DNA from: Thermus brockianus | GTDB lineage: Bacteria > Deinococcota > Deinococci > Deinococcales > Thermaceae | Length of the DNA: 64,000 nucleotides | Assembly (NCBI RefSeq): GCF_001880325.1 | Contig: NZ_CP016312.1 | Span: forward strand, 992,001-1,056,000 | Direction of reading: 5' to 3' | Part shown: one piece after another, positions 35,965-46,130 of the stretch | Position numbering within the stretch: the first letter of the stretch is position 1 | Layout of the letters: every line of letters begins with the position of its first letter | Position numbers and translations under genes: made by a program | The notes under the pieces: generated by a model | The model's database searches: none | What the model was told of the DNA's origin: nothing | What the model saw: only the letters and a program-made list of their open reading frames with translations

Positions 35965-37785
35965 CTATAGCACCCGGTCCACCGCCATGGCCACGAACAA
36001 GAGGGCCAGGTAGAGCATGGAGTATTTATACAGCGAAACCGCCGTCCTCCGCTCGGGCTGGCGGTAGAGGGCAAGCGCCTTGAGCAACAAGAGGGCGTTC
36101 AGGGCCAGGCTAAAGAGGAGGTAGACCAGGCCCAGCTCGCCCAAAAGAAGGGGCATGAGGGAGATCAGGGCGGTGAGAAGGGCGTAGAGGGCGATCTGCA
36201 TCACCGTAACCCGCTCCCCTAAGACCACCGGGAGCATGGGCACCCCCACCGCCCGGTAGTCGTCCTGGATCATGAGGGCCAAGGCCCAGAAGTGCACGGG
36301 GGTCCAGAAGAAGATGAGGGCGAAGAGGTACCAGGCGAAGAGGTTGAGCTCCCCGGTCACCGCCGCCCAGCCCACCAAGGGCGGGAAGGCCCCCGCCGCC
36401 CCACCGATGACGATGTTCTGCCAGGTGCGCCGCTTGAGGTAAAGGGTGTAGACCAGGACGTACCAGATGAGGCCCATGAGGGCCAAGGTGGCGGCCAGGA
36501 GGTTGGCGGCCCCCCAGAGGAGGCCGAAGCCCAAAAGGGCGAGGGCGAAGGCGAAAAGGAGGGCATCCCGGCTGGAGATTCTCTGCGTCACCGTGGGCCT
36601 TTTGGCGGTGCGCTTCATGCGGGCATCTATGTCCCGGTCCACCACCATGTTGATGGCGTTGGCCGCCCCCGCCATCATGTACCCTCCCAAGGCCACCGCC
36701 AGGAAAAGCCCGGTCCCCGGCCACCCCTTGGCGGCGATGAGCATGGCGAGAAGGGTGGTGAGGAGGAGGAGGCTGATGACCCTGGGCTTGGTGAGGGCCA
36801 AATAGTCCTTCCAGGTGGCCCCGCCCGTGCCCCGGTGGACCTGGGCCAACCCCCCTTCCCCCAGCTCCACCCGCCTCGTCCCTTGGGCCAGGCTCGAGGC
36901 CATGAGGAGGACGAAAAGGAGCCAGACGGCGTAGGCCAGGAAGAGGTGGAGGAGCTGCATCCACACGGGGGCCTTGAGCCAGACGTTCACCAGGCCCGCC
37001 AGGAGCTGTACCCCGTAAAGGTAGGCCAGCCCCTGGGCCAGGCGCCTCGAGGCCTCCGAGGGGCGGAGGTGGGCCACCAGGAAGCCGGCGAAGACCACGT
37101 AAAGCCCCACGCTCACGGCGATGAGGGGGTGGAGCACCCTAAGGCGCACCAGGAAGTGCTCCCCCGGGGTTAAGGAACGCTCCAGGGCCTCCAAGGTGTT
37201 CCGCACGGGGAAGAGGAGGTCCCCAAGGGCGGTCACCGCCCCGCTCATGCCCAAGAAAAGGAGGGCGAGGAGCCCAAGAAGGAGGGCCCACCCCACCGCC
37301 CCCTGCCCCCGAAGGCGCAACGGGGCCCCCCCAGAAGCCCACCAGGCGGTGAGGGCCAGGGCGGCCAGGAGGAAGTAGGTGTTGGCCAAGTGGACCATCT
37401 GCACCACGGCCCGCTCGGCGCTCACGTTGTCCGCCACCCAACCAAAGAGGACCAGGGAGGCCCCCACGAGGCTCTCCGTGACCATGAAGAAGAAGGAAAG
37501 CCCGGCGCCCAACCGAACGGGATGCCCCTTCGGGAAAAGGCGCAGGGCGAGGAAGAGAAGCAAGAGCACGGATAGGAAGGCCAAGCCCGAGGTGGCCCGG
37601 TGGGTGAACTCAATGAGGGTTTCCACCTGGGGGCTTCGGGGGATGATCTCCCCGTTGCAGGTGGGCCAGTGGGACCCGCACCCCGCCCCCGAGCCTGTGG
37701 CCCGCACGTAAGCCCCCCATAGGGCCACCAAGACGTTCCAGAGGAGGACACCCCAGGCGTAGCGGCTAAACCAGGTCTGGCTCAT
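35965..37785 (-). CDS. Fused heme A synthase / protoheme IX farnesyltransferase
   Basis: 606 residues. The N-half (about 1-310) is CtaA/Cox15: [20 protein letters not shown] with the conserved cysteine pair, then [20 protein letters not shown], and a second four-helix half with [18 protein letters not shown]. The C-half (about 325-606) is CtaB/Cox10: [20 protein letters not shown], the prenyl-diphosphate site [19 protein letters not shown], and the second Asp-rich loop [17 protein letters not shown]. It makes heme O then heme A for the caa3 oxidase encoded 12 bp downstream. This fusion is known in Thermus. Confidence 0.95.
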   Translation of the reverse strand: MSQTWFSRYAWGVLLWNVLVALWGAYVRATGSGAGCGSHWPTCNGEIIPRSPQVETLIEFTHRATSGLAFLSVLLLLFLALRLFPKGHPVRLGAGLSFFFMVTESLVGASLVLFGWVADNVSAERAVVQMVHLANTYFLLAALALTAWWASGGAPLRLRGQGAVGWALLLGLLALLFLGMSGAVTALGDLLFPVRNTLEALERSLTPGEHFLVRLRVLHPLIAVSVGLYVVFAGFLVAHLRPSEASRRLAQGLAYLYGVQLLAGLVNVWLKAPVWMQLLHLFLAYAVWLLFVLLMASSLAQGTRRVELGEGGLAQVHRGTGGATWKDYLALTKPRVISLLLLTTLLAMLIAAKGWPGTGLFLAVALGGYMMAGAANAINMVVDRDIDARMKRTAKRPTVTQRISSRDALLFAFALALLGFGLLWGAANLLAATLALMGLIWYVLVYTLYLKRRTWQNIVIGGAAGAFPPLVGWAAVTGELNLFAWYLFALIFFWTPVHFWALALMIQDDYRAVGVPMLPVVLGERVTVMQIALYALLTALISLMPLLLGELGLVYLLFSLALNALLLLKALALYRQPERRTAVSLYKYSMLYLALLFVAMAVDRVL

Positions 37786-37812
37786 AGGAAACCCGTCCCC
37801 CAGACGGTAACG

Positions 37813-37869
37813 CCTACCATTCTGCCAAAAGGTTTCCGCCGGGGGTGAAGTACATTTGTCCCTACCATT
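37813..37869. repeat. Direct repeats CCTACCATT upstream of the oxidase operon
   Basis: CCTACCATT occurs at 37813-37821 and again at 37861-37869, 48 bp apart, each followed by a pyrimidine-rich C/G stretch. They lie in the otherwise gene-free region upstream of the ctaA-ctaB fusion and may be a repeated operator. Confidence 0.45.
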
Positions 37870-37891
37870 TCCGCCACCTAGGAGCCTAATA

Positions 37892-37923
37892 CCCCCAGGC
37901 CCTATTTGGCAAGGGCCTGGGGG
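37892..37923 (-). terminator. Hairpin downstream of pckA
   Basis: Perfect 11-bp stem CCCCCAGGCCC/GGGCCTGGGGG with a 10-nt loop, 14 nt past the pckA stop. No T tract follows in the pckA direction (TATTAGG), so it is either a weak terminator or an mRNA 3' stabiliser. Confidence 0.5.
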
Positions 37924-37936
37924 CCAGGCTTCCTCC

Positions 37937-39525
37937 TCAACCTATCCGCGGACCTGCCCGGCGTACCCTTTCGTCCACCCCATCCGCATACTTCTGGAAG
38001 TTCTCCTGGAAGAGGGCGGCGAGCTTATGGGCCTGCCGGTCGTAGGCCTCCTTGTCCTCCCAGGTCCCCCGGGGGTCCAGAAGCTCCTGGGGCACCCCGG
38101 GCACCTCCAGGGGCACCTCAAAGCCAAAGATGAGGTCCTGGCGGTAGGGGACGCCCTCGAGGACCCCGCTAAGCGCCGCCCGCAAGAGGGCCCGGGTCAC
38201 GGGCAAGGGGAAGCGCCGCCCCACCCCATAGGGCCCCCCGGTCCAGCCCGTGTTCACCAGGTAGACCCGAGGCCCATGGCGGGCGATCTTCTCCCCCAGC
38301 ATGCGGGCGTAGACCCCGGGGTGCAGGGGAAGGAAAGGCGCCCCGAAGCAGGCGGAGAACGTGGCCTTGGGCTCGGTGATGCCCCGCTCCGTGCCCGCCA
38401 CCCGGGCGGTGTAGCCGGAAAGGAAGTAGTACATGGCCTGCTCGGGGGTAAGGCGGGCGATGGGGGGAAGGACGCCGTAGGCGTCGGCGGAGAGGAAGAA
38501 GATGGCCCGGGGGTGGCCCGCCACCCCGGATTCCACCACGTTCTCCAGGTGGGCGATGGGGTAGGAGGAGCGGGTGTTCTCCGTCTTGGAGTCGTCGTCC
38601 CACTCCACCCGGCGGGTTTCCGGGTTCACCACCACGTTTTCCAGGATGGCCTCAAACTGGTTGGAGGCCTTATAGATAAGGGGCTCGTGCTCGGGGGAGA
38701 GGCGGATGACCTTGGCGTAACACCCCCCTCAAAGTTGAAAACCCCCTCCTCGCTCCAGCCGTGCTCGTCGTCCCCGATGAGGGGCCTCTCGGGGTCGGTG
38801 GAAAGGGTGGTCTTGCCCGTGCCGGAAAGCCCGAAGAAGACCGCCACATCCCCCTCCCGCCCCACGTTGGCCGAGGCGTGCATGGGGAAAACCCCCTGCT
38901 TGGGCATCAGGTAGTTCATCACCGTGAAGATGCTCTTCTTGATCTCCCCGGCGTACTTGGTGCCCACGATGAGGACGAGGCGCCGCCCAAAACTAATGCC
39001 CACGAAAACCTCGCTCCGGGTACCGTCCCGCTCGGGGTCCGCCAGGAAGTGGGGGGCATGCACCACGGTGAAGCCGGGCTGGAAGCGCTCCGCCTCGTCG
39101 TCCTCGGAAAAGTGGCGGGGGGAGAGGAACATGTTGCGGGCAAAGAGGGCGTGCCAGGGGCTTTCCGTTACCACCCGGACCCCCAGGCGGTAGCGCTTGT
39201 CCGCCCCGGCATAGAGGTCCTGGACATAGAGGTCCCTTTCGGAAAGGTACTGGGCTACCCGCTCCAAAAGGGCCTGGAAGGCCTCCGGGGAAAAGGGCTG
39301 GTTCACCTCCCCCCACCAGATCTCCCCCTCCACCTCCGGCTCCCGCACCACGAACTTGTCCCTGGGGCTTCTCCCCGTGTAGGGGGTGGTGTCCACCACC
39401 AGGGGGCCCTTATGGGCCAAAAACCCCTCGCCCCGGCGCAGGGTGTGCTCCACCAGCACCGGGGAAACGGTGTTCCAAAAGACCTGTTTTTTGGGTTGAA
39501 TACCGATATAGCTCAGGCGGTCCAT
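37937..39525 (-). CDS. pckA: Phosphoenolpyruvate carboxykinase (ATP), interrupted by a 1-base deletion
   Basis: Gluconeogenic enzyme converting oxaloacetate and ATP to PEP. The N-part has [32 protein letters not shown]-type region ([20 protein letters not shown]), and the P-loop [20 protein letters not shown] with [18 protein letters not shown]. The C-part in the second frame has [40 protein letters not shown] and [17 protein letters not shown]. The break at 38723-38728 is a run of six C (six G on the coding strand). One more restores [13 protein letters not shown] and 529 residues, the Thermus length. Catalytic residues on both sides are intact. Confidence 0.93.
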
Positions 39526-39577
39526 ACGGGCCTCCTCCAGGCCAGGGTATCACAAGGCACATTTCCACGCTTCCACC

Positions 39578-40831
39578 TTAGCCCTCCCCCTCCAGAAAGG
39601 CGCGGGTAAGGCGCTTACCCAGCTCCACCCCGGGCTGGTCAAAGGCGTTCACCCCCCAAAGCTCCCCCAGGAAGGCGGTCTGCCACATGAGGTGCTGCAG
39701 GAGCCAGCCTATGGTGTAGGGAGAGACCTCCGAAAGGTATAGGGCATAGACCCGTTGCCCCGCCTCCGCCAGGGCCTGGTAGGTGGCCTCCGCCTCGGCC
39801 TTGAGGAGGCGGAAAAGGGTCTTGCCGAAGAGGTACCCCGCCTCCGGAAGCTCCCCCACGGGGGGCAAGGGAAGGTCTTCCACGGGGCTTTCCGGGATGA
39901 CCAGGGTGAGGAGCTTGTCCAAGGGACCTTCCCGGAAAAGCTGCACCTGGGCGTGCTGGTCCTGGGGGCCGAGGGCGGGGAGGGCGGTGGTGCCCACGCG
40001 CCTTCCCTCCTGGTCCCGCTTGCCCAAGGACTCGTCGTGGAGTTGGACAAACCAGGCGGGAAGGTACCGGAGGCGCTCGGAGTACACCATGAAGACGGCG
40101 ATGGGGAGGTGGCGGTGCAGGTGGTGGAGGAGGGCCGTCTTTAGGGGGAGGCTTTCCTCTAAGGGAGCCAGGGCCTGCTCATTGGCCTTGCGGGCCCCCA
40201 TGAGGAGGGCGTCCAGATCGGCCCCAGCAAAGGCCAGGGGGAGAAGGCCCACGGGGGAAAGCACGGAAAACCGGCCCCCCACCTCCTCGGGGATGGCGAA
40301 GGCCCTTAAGCCCTCCCGTCCCGCCAGGGCCCTCAAGGCGCCCCCCTTGGGGTCCGTGGTCAACACCAGGTGCCGCCGCCACGCCTCCCCCAGATGGGCC
40401 TTAAGCCAGTCCAAAAAGAGTAAGAGCCCCGCCAGGGTTTCCGCCGTGGCCCCGGACTTGGAAACGGCGTTGACCAGGGTTTTATGGGGGTTAAGGCTTT
40501 GGAGGAGCTTGCGGATGGGCTCGGGCTCCACGTGGTCCACGTAGTGGAAGCGGACGCCGCTATCGGCGAAGGCAGCCTCCAGGGCCTTGGGCCCCAAGGC
40601 GCTTCCCCCAATCCCCAAGAGGACGAAGTCCTCCACCCAGGGGTTCTGCTCGCGGAAGCGGCGGATCTCCCTCAGGGTTTCCGTGTCCTCGGGAAGATCC
40701 ATCCAGCCCAGCATGGCCCCCTTCTGGCCCCGCTTGGCCAAGAGGGCCTCCCGCGCCTCTAGGAGAAGGGGGGCATGGGCCTTCAGCTCCTCGGAAAACC
40801 CCGGGAGGAAGCGGGTGTCCAGGCGCAGCAT
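39578..40831 (-). CDS. pgi: Glucose-6-phosphate isomerase
   Basis: 417 residues, interconverts glucose-6-phosphate and fructose-6-phosphate in glycolysis and gluconeogenesis. Motifs are DFVLLGIGGSALGPKALEAA, NAVSKSGATAETLAGLLLFL (phosphate-binding SGAT), EEVGGRFSVLSPVGLLPLAF (PGI signature 1 region), and the C-terminal QTAFLGELWGVNAFDQPGVE (signature 2). The short Thermus/Gram-positive-like form. The ATG at 40831 is preceded by TAGCAT and six bases on the minus strand. Divergent from the GNAT/acyl-CoA synthetase gene with a 42-bp gap. Confidence 0.96.
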   Translation of the reverse strand: MLRLDTRFLPGFSEELKAHAPLLLEAREALLAKRGQKGAMLGWMDLPEDTETLREIRRFREQNPWVEDFVLLGIGGSALGPKALEAAFADSGVRFHYVDHVEPEPIRKLLQSLNPHKTLVNAVSKSGATAETLAGLLLFLDWLKAHLGEAWRRHLVLTTDPKGGALRALAGREGLRAFAIPEEVGGRFSVLSPVGLLPLAFAGADLDALLMGARKANEQALAPLEESLPLKTALLHHLHRHLPIAVFMVYSERLRYLPAWFVQLHDESLGKRDQEGRRVGTTALPALGPQDQHAQVQLFREGPLDKLLTLVIPESPVEDLPLPPVGELPEAGYLFGKTLFRLLKAEAEATYQALAEAGQRVYALYLSEVSPYTIGWLLQHLMWQTAFLGELWGVNAFDQPGVELGKRLTRAFLEGEG

Positions 40832-40837
40832 GGCCCT

Positions 40838-40867
40838 ATGCTACCCCCAGTCCGGCTAGGGTAGGCT
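40838..40867. promoter_or_regulatory. Divergent leaderless-type -10 boxes of pgi and the GNAT fusion
   Basis: Minus strand: TAGCAT (40843-40838), AGGGCC, then the pgi ATG at 40831. Plus strand: TAGGCT (40862-40867), AAGGGC, then the ATG at 40874. With only 42 bp between the start codons, neither gene has room for a normal 5' UTR. Confidence 0.55.
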
Positions 40868-40873
40868 AAGGGC

Positions 40874-43116
40874 ATGGGGTACGTGCCCCCACCCACGCCC
40901 CAGTACGGCCTCGAGGAGGGCCCCATCCTCCTCAAGGACGGGCGCACCGCCCTCCTGCGCCGGGCCACCCCCAGGGACCTTCCCCTTTTTGTGGAGTTCC
41001 TCAAGCGGCTTTCCCCGGAATCCCTGCGCATGCGTTTCTTCTCCCCCATCTCCCCGGAGAAGGCGGCGGAACTCCTCCTTTCCGCCAAGCCCGAGGAGGA
41101 AAAGGTGACCCTCATCGTCCTGGCCGGGGAGCCCCCGAGGATCGTGGCCACCGGGGAGTACGTGCGGGCCAAAGGGGAGGAGACCGCCGAGGTGGCCTTC
41201 CTGGTGGACGATGCCTACCAGGGTAAGGGCCTGGGCACCCTCCTTCTGGAGCGCCTCGCCCTCCTCGCCGCCAAACGGGGGGTGCGGCGCTTCCAGGCCT
41301 TCACCCTGGCGGAAAACCGGCAGATGCTAAACGTCTTCATGGAAAGCGGTTTCCAGGTGCGGGCCCACCGGGAGGGAGGGGAGGTGGAGGTGGAGTTTGA
41401 AATCCTCTTGGAGGAGAAGGCGGCGGAGCGGTTTGAGTGGCGGGAAAAGGTCTCCACCATCGCCAGCCTCCACCCCTTCTTCTTCCCCCGGGGGGTGGCG
41501 GTGGTGGGGGCGAGCCGCGACCCGGAGAGCATCGGCTACCGGGTCTTGGAAAACCTCATCTTTGGCCGCTTTCAGGGGCCTGTCTACCCCGTGAACGAGG
41601 CCATCGGCAGGGAGGGGGGCACCGTGGGCCCCCTCCTCGCCTACCCCAGCGTGGAGAGCATCCCCGGCCCCGTGGACCTGGCGGTGATCGCCGTACCCAA
41701 GGAGCGCGTCCCGGGTGCCCTGGAGGCCTGCGGCCGCCGGGGGGTTAGGGGCGCCATCGTCCTCACCACGGGCTTCACCCCCGAAGAGGCGAAGGCCCTG
41801 GCGGACAAGGCCCGCCGCTATGGTATGCGCCTTTTGGGGCCAGGGTCCTTGGGCCTCGTGCACACCCACCCCGAGGTGCGCCTGGCCGCAGGCCTAGCCC
41901 CTTTGCCCAAGGCCGGGCCCTTGGCCCTCTCCAGCCAGTCGGGCACCCTGGGGCGGGCGGTGATGGCCTACGCCGAGGGGATGGGCCTCGGCATCGCCTC
42001 CTTTGCTTCCTTGGGGGCCAAGGCGGATATCTCCTCCAACGACCTCCTGCAGTTTTGGGAGGAGGACGAGCGCACCCGGGTCATCCTCCTCTACCTGGAA
42101 AGCTTCGGCAACCCCCGGCGCTTCTCCCGCCTGGCCCGCCGGATTGGCAAGAAAAAGCCCATCCTCGCCGTCCACCCCTCCCGCGACCCCCTGGTGCGGG
42201 CCCTTTTCTCCCAGGCGGGGGTGGTGCGGGCCAACGACCTGGAGGAGGCCTTTGACGTGGCCGCCCTCCTCTCCTTGGGCCGCCTGCCGGAAAACGGCCG
42301 GGTGCGCCTCGTCTCCAACGCCTCCGGCCCCTCCAACCTGGCCCTGGAGGCCTTGAAGGAGGGGGGCCTCGAGGTGGAGCACGTGGACCTGGGCTCCACC
42401 GCCCGGGGGGAGGACTTCGCCCGGGCGCTCAAGGAGGCGATGGAAAGCGATGCGGGAAGCGTCTTCCTCCTCTTCGTGCCCATGGGGTACGCCTCCGAAG
42501 AGGAGTTCCTAAGGCTCCTAGGGGAGGCGGAAGGGGAAAAGCTCCTCCTCGCCTGCGCCATGGGCTCCGCGGGGGTAAGGGCCCGGGTGTTGGGGCGGGT
42601 AGCCCTCTACCGCTTCCCCGAGTCGGCGGCCATCGCCTTGGCCCGGGCCTGGGCCTACCGGCGCTTTCGGGAAGAACCCCTCCTCTTCCCCGACTTTCCG
42701 GACCTGCGCCTGGAGGAGGCGAGGCGGCTTCTGGAGGGGAAAAAGCGCCTAAGCCGGGAGGAGGCGGAGGCGCTTCTCTTGGCCTTCGGCCTCCCCTTGG
42801 GCAAGGAAAATGGGCTTACCCTCCGCCTCAGGGCCGAGCCCCACCCCCTCTTCGGCCCCGTGCTCACCCTCCTCCTCCCCACCCCCTTAGGGGAACAAGC
42901 CTTGGGCCAGCGCCTTTCCCCCCTCACCGCCAAGGACGCCCAGGAGCTCCTAAAGCCCCTCGAGGGCCGGGAAGACCCTAGGCCTACCAGGAAATCCTCC
43001 TCCGCCTCTCCCGGCTTCTGGAGGAGTTCCCGGAGGTGGAGGAGGTGGTCCTGGAACTCCAAGGGCCCAAGGTGGCCCGCTTTGAGGTGCGCCTTGCGGA
43101 TCCAAAGCCCCGCTAA
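40874..43116 (+). CDS. GNAT acetyltransferase fused to NDP-forming acyl-CoA synthetase-like domains, 1-base deletion near 3' end
   Basis: About 747 residues after correction. The N-terminal GNAT domain (about 20-190) has the acetyl-CoA loop FLVDDAYQGKGLGTLLLERL. A CoA-binding Rossmann domain follows (about 205-330: FFFPRGVAVVGASRDPESIG, GRFQGPVYPVNEA). The succinyl-CoA-ligase-like domain has LSSQSGTLGRAVMAYAEGMG and SLGAKADISSNDLLQFWEED. The final ATP-grasp part is very short. A Pat-like protein lysine acetyltransferase is a plausible role. At 42981-42984 one missing base shifts the frame into the next gene; restoring it gives DPRAYQEILLRLSRLLEEF and a stop at 43116. Confidence 0.82.
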
Positions 43117-43867
43117 CCCCAAGGTCAAGGCCCTAGCCGCCCTCAAAGAGCGCAAGGAGCGGGAAAGGACGGGGCTTTTTCTGGTGGAGGGAAGGCGGGA
43201 GGTGGAAAGGGCCCTGAGGGCGGGCCTCGCGCTGGAAACCCTCGTCCTCGGGCCTAAGGCCCTGGCCGAAGACCGCCTCCTGGCCCGAAACGCACCCGTT
43301 TGGGAGCTTTCCCAAGAGGCCTTGGAACGGGTCTCCACCCGGGAAAACCCCGCCCAGGTCCTGGGGGTCTTCCGCATCCCCCAAAGGCGCCTGGAGGCGG
43401 TGCGCCTTCCCCCAGACCCCCTGGTCTTGGCGGTGGTGGGCCTGGAGAAGCCGGGCAACCTGGGGGCCATCCTGCGGGCGGCGGACGGGGCCGGGGCGGA
43501 CCTGGTCCTGGTGGCGGAGGGGGTGGACCTTTATAGCCCCCAGGTGATCCGAAACTCCACGGGAACGGTCTTCGCCCTGCCCGTCTTCCCGGTGAAGGAG
43601 GAAGAGGCCCTTCGCTACCTGAAGGCCCTGGGCCTCCGCCTGGTGGCCGCCACCCCGGAAGGGGAGAGGCTTTACTGGGAGGGGGACTACCGCCCGGGGG
43701 TGGCCTTCCTCCTGGGGGCGGAGGATACAGGCCTGCCCGAGGCCTGGAAGGAGGCGGCCCACGCCCGGGTGCGCATCCCCATGCGGGGGGTGGCGGATAG
43801 CCTCAACGTTTCGGTGAGCGCCGCCCTGCTCCTCTATGAGGCCCTGCGGCAGAGGCGTTCTTTTTGA
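43094..43867 (+). CDS. TrmH/SpoU-family RNA 2'-O-methyltransferase
   Basis: 257 residues. An N-terminal substrate-binding domain (MRIQSPANPKVKALAALKER, ERTGLFLVEGRREVERALRA) is followed by the SPOUT domain. Its motif 1 is VVGLEKPGNLGAILRAADGA, motif 2 VAFLLGAEDTGLPEAWKE, and motif 3 MRGVADSLNVSVSAALLLYE. It probably methylates a 23S rRNA or tRNA ribose. The TTG at 43094 is chosen because homology begins there and GAGGTG precedes it; it overlaps the corrected upstream stop by 23 nt. Without correcting the upstream frameshift the two genes falsely read as one protein of 997 residues. Confidence 0.88.
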   Translation: MRIQSPANPKVKALAALKERKERERTGLFLVEGRREVERALRAGLALETLVLGPKALAEDRLLARNAPVWELSQEALERVSTRENPAQVLGVFRIPQRRLEAVRLPPDPLVLAVVGLEKPGNLGAILRAADGAGADLVLVAEGVDLYSPQVIRNSTGTVFALPVFPVKEEEALRYLKALGLRLVAATPEGERLYWEGDYRPGVAFLLGAEDTGLPEAWKEAAHARVRIPMRGVADSLNVSVSAALLLYEALRQRRSF

Positions 43868-43869
43868 GC

Positions 43870-44021
43870 GCTAAGGCCTGGCCACACTAGAGGTGGCGAG
43901 GCAACGGCAGCCTTCTGTTTTGGGCCTTTCCGCCGGGGAGGTCCTCCCCACAGGGGAAGAGGCCTTCCAGGGGTCCCAAAGGGGGGCTCGCCACCCACGG
44001 CCCGGAAGGGGGAACGAACCC
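43870..44021 (-). ncRNA. Candidate structured non-coding RNA (6S-like fold)
   Basis: A good leftward promoter (44028-44056) feeds a region with no credible ORF but extensive self-complementarity. The main stem pairs 43995-43987 with 43900-43892 (GGTGGCGAG/CTCGCCACC, 9 bp). Inside are UUUGGG/CCCAAA (43980-43975 with 43924-43919), a CCUCUUCC/GGAAAGG helix and a terminal GGGGA/UCCCC hairpin. The internal bubble has a small hairpin on its 3' side. A long rod with a central bubble recalls 6S RNA, but identity is not established. Its ends are approximate. Confidence 0.45.
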
Positions 44022-44027
44022 CTGCGT

Positions 44028-44056
44028 TTATAAGCCCCCCTCAACCCCCTTGACAA
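44028..44056 (-). promoter_or_regulatory. Leftward promoter of candidate ncRNA
   Basis: On the minus strand, TTGTCA (44056-44051), exactly 17 nt, then TTATAA (44033-44028). Its -35 box is the complement of the groESL -35 region, so the two promoters diverge from a shared site. Confidence 0.6.
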
Positions 44057-44078
44057 AAGGGACTGGGGGCAGAATAAT
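44050..44078 (+). promoter_or_regulatory. groES-groEL promoter
   Basis: Consensus TTGACA (44050-44055), a 17-nt spacer and AATAAT (44073-44078, 5 of 6 to consensus). The transcript start is expected near 44085. Confidence 0.8.
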
Positions 44079-44087
44079 GACCCTTGG

Positions 44088-44116
44088 TTTGACACTCTCG
44101 GCCTTTGAGCGTCAAA
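44088..44116 (+). promoter_or_regulatory. CIRCE-like operator of groESL
   Basis: Inverted repeat TTTGACACTC-N9-GAGCGTCAAA (9 of 10 arm bases pair). The 9-bp spacer and the inner CACTC/GAG.G core match the CIRCE layout (TTAGCACTC-N9-GAGTGCTAA), but the outer arms differ. It sits just downstream of the expected transcript start, ideal for repression by the HrcA encoded at 20408-21310. Confidence 0.7.
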
Positions 44117-44129
44117 GGGGGGAGTGAAG

Positions 44130-44435
44130 ATGGCTGCGGAGGTGAAGACCGTGATCAAACCCCTAGGCGACCGGGTTGTGGTAAAGCGGATTGAGGAGGA
44201 GCCCAAGACCAAGGGCGGCATCGTGCTCCCCGACACCGCCAAGGAGAAGCCCCAAAAGGGCAAGGTGATCGCCGTGGGCTCGGGCCGCATCTTGGATAAC
44301 GGCCAGAAGGTGCCCCTCGAGGTCAAGGAGGGGGACATCGTGGTCTTCGCCAAGTACGGCGGCACCGAGATTGAGATCGACGGCGAGGAGTACGTGATCC
44401 TTTCCGAGCGCGACCTGTTGGCGGTTCTGCAGTAA
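44130..44435 (+). CDS. groS: Co-chaperonin GroES
   Basis: 101 residues, caps the GroEL ring. It starts [20 protein letters not shown]. The mobile loop [20 protein letters not shown] and the roof/body strands [20 protein letters not shown] and [20 protein letters not shown] are seen. Length equals T. thermophilus GroES. ATG 44130 is preferred over the in-frame GTG two codons earlier because GGGGGGAGTGA is correctly spaced. First gene of the HrcA-type heat-shock operon. Confidence 0.98.
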   Translation: MAAEVKTVIKPLGDRVVVKRIEEEPKTKGGIVLPDTAKEKPQKGKVIAVGSGRILDNGQKVPLEVKEGDIVVFAKYGGTEIEIDGEEYVILSERDLLAVLQ

Positions 44436-44443
44436 GGAGGTGA

Positions 44444-46078
<1,635 letters not shown>

Positions 46079-46094
46079 CGCCTTCTAAAGCGAA

Positions 46095-46121
46095 GGGCCG
46101 GGGTTTTCCCCGGCCCTTTTT
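46095..46121 (+). terminator. groESL intrinsic terminator
   Basis: Perfect 9-bp stem GGGCCGGGG/CCCCGGCCC around TTTT, followed by five T. It also separates groEL from the convergent dnaE gene. Confidence 0.92.
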
Positions 46122-46130
46122 CTTCGCCCG

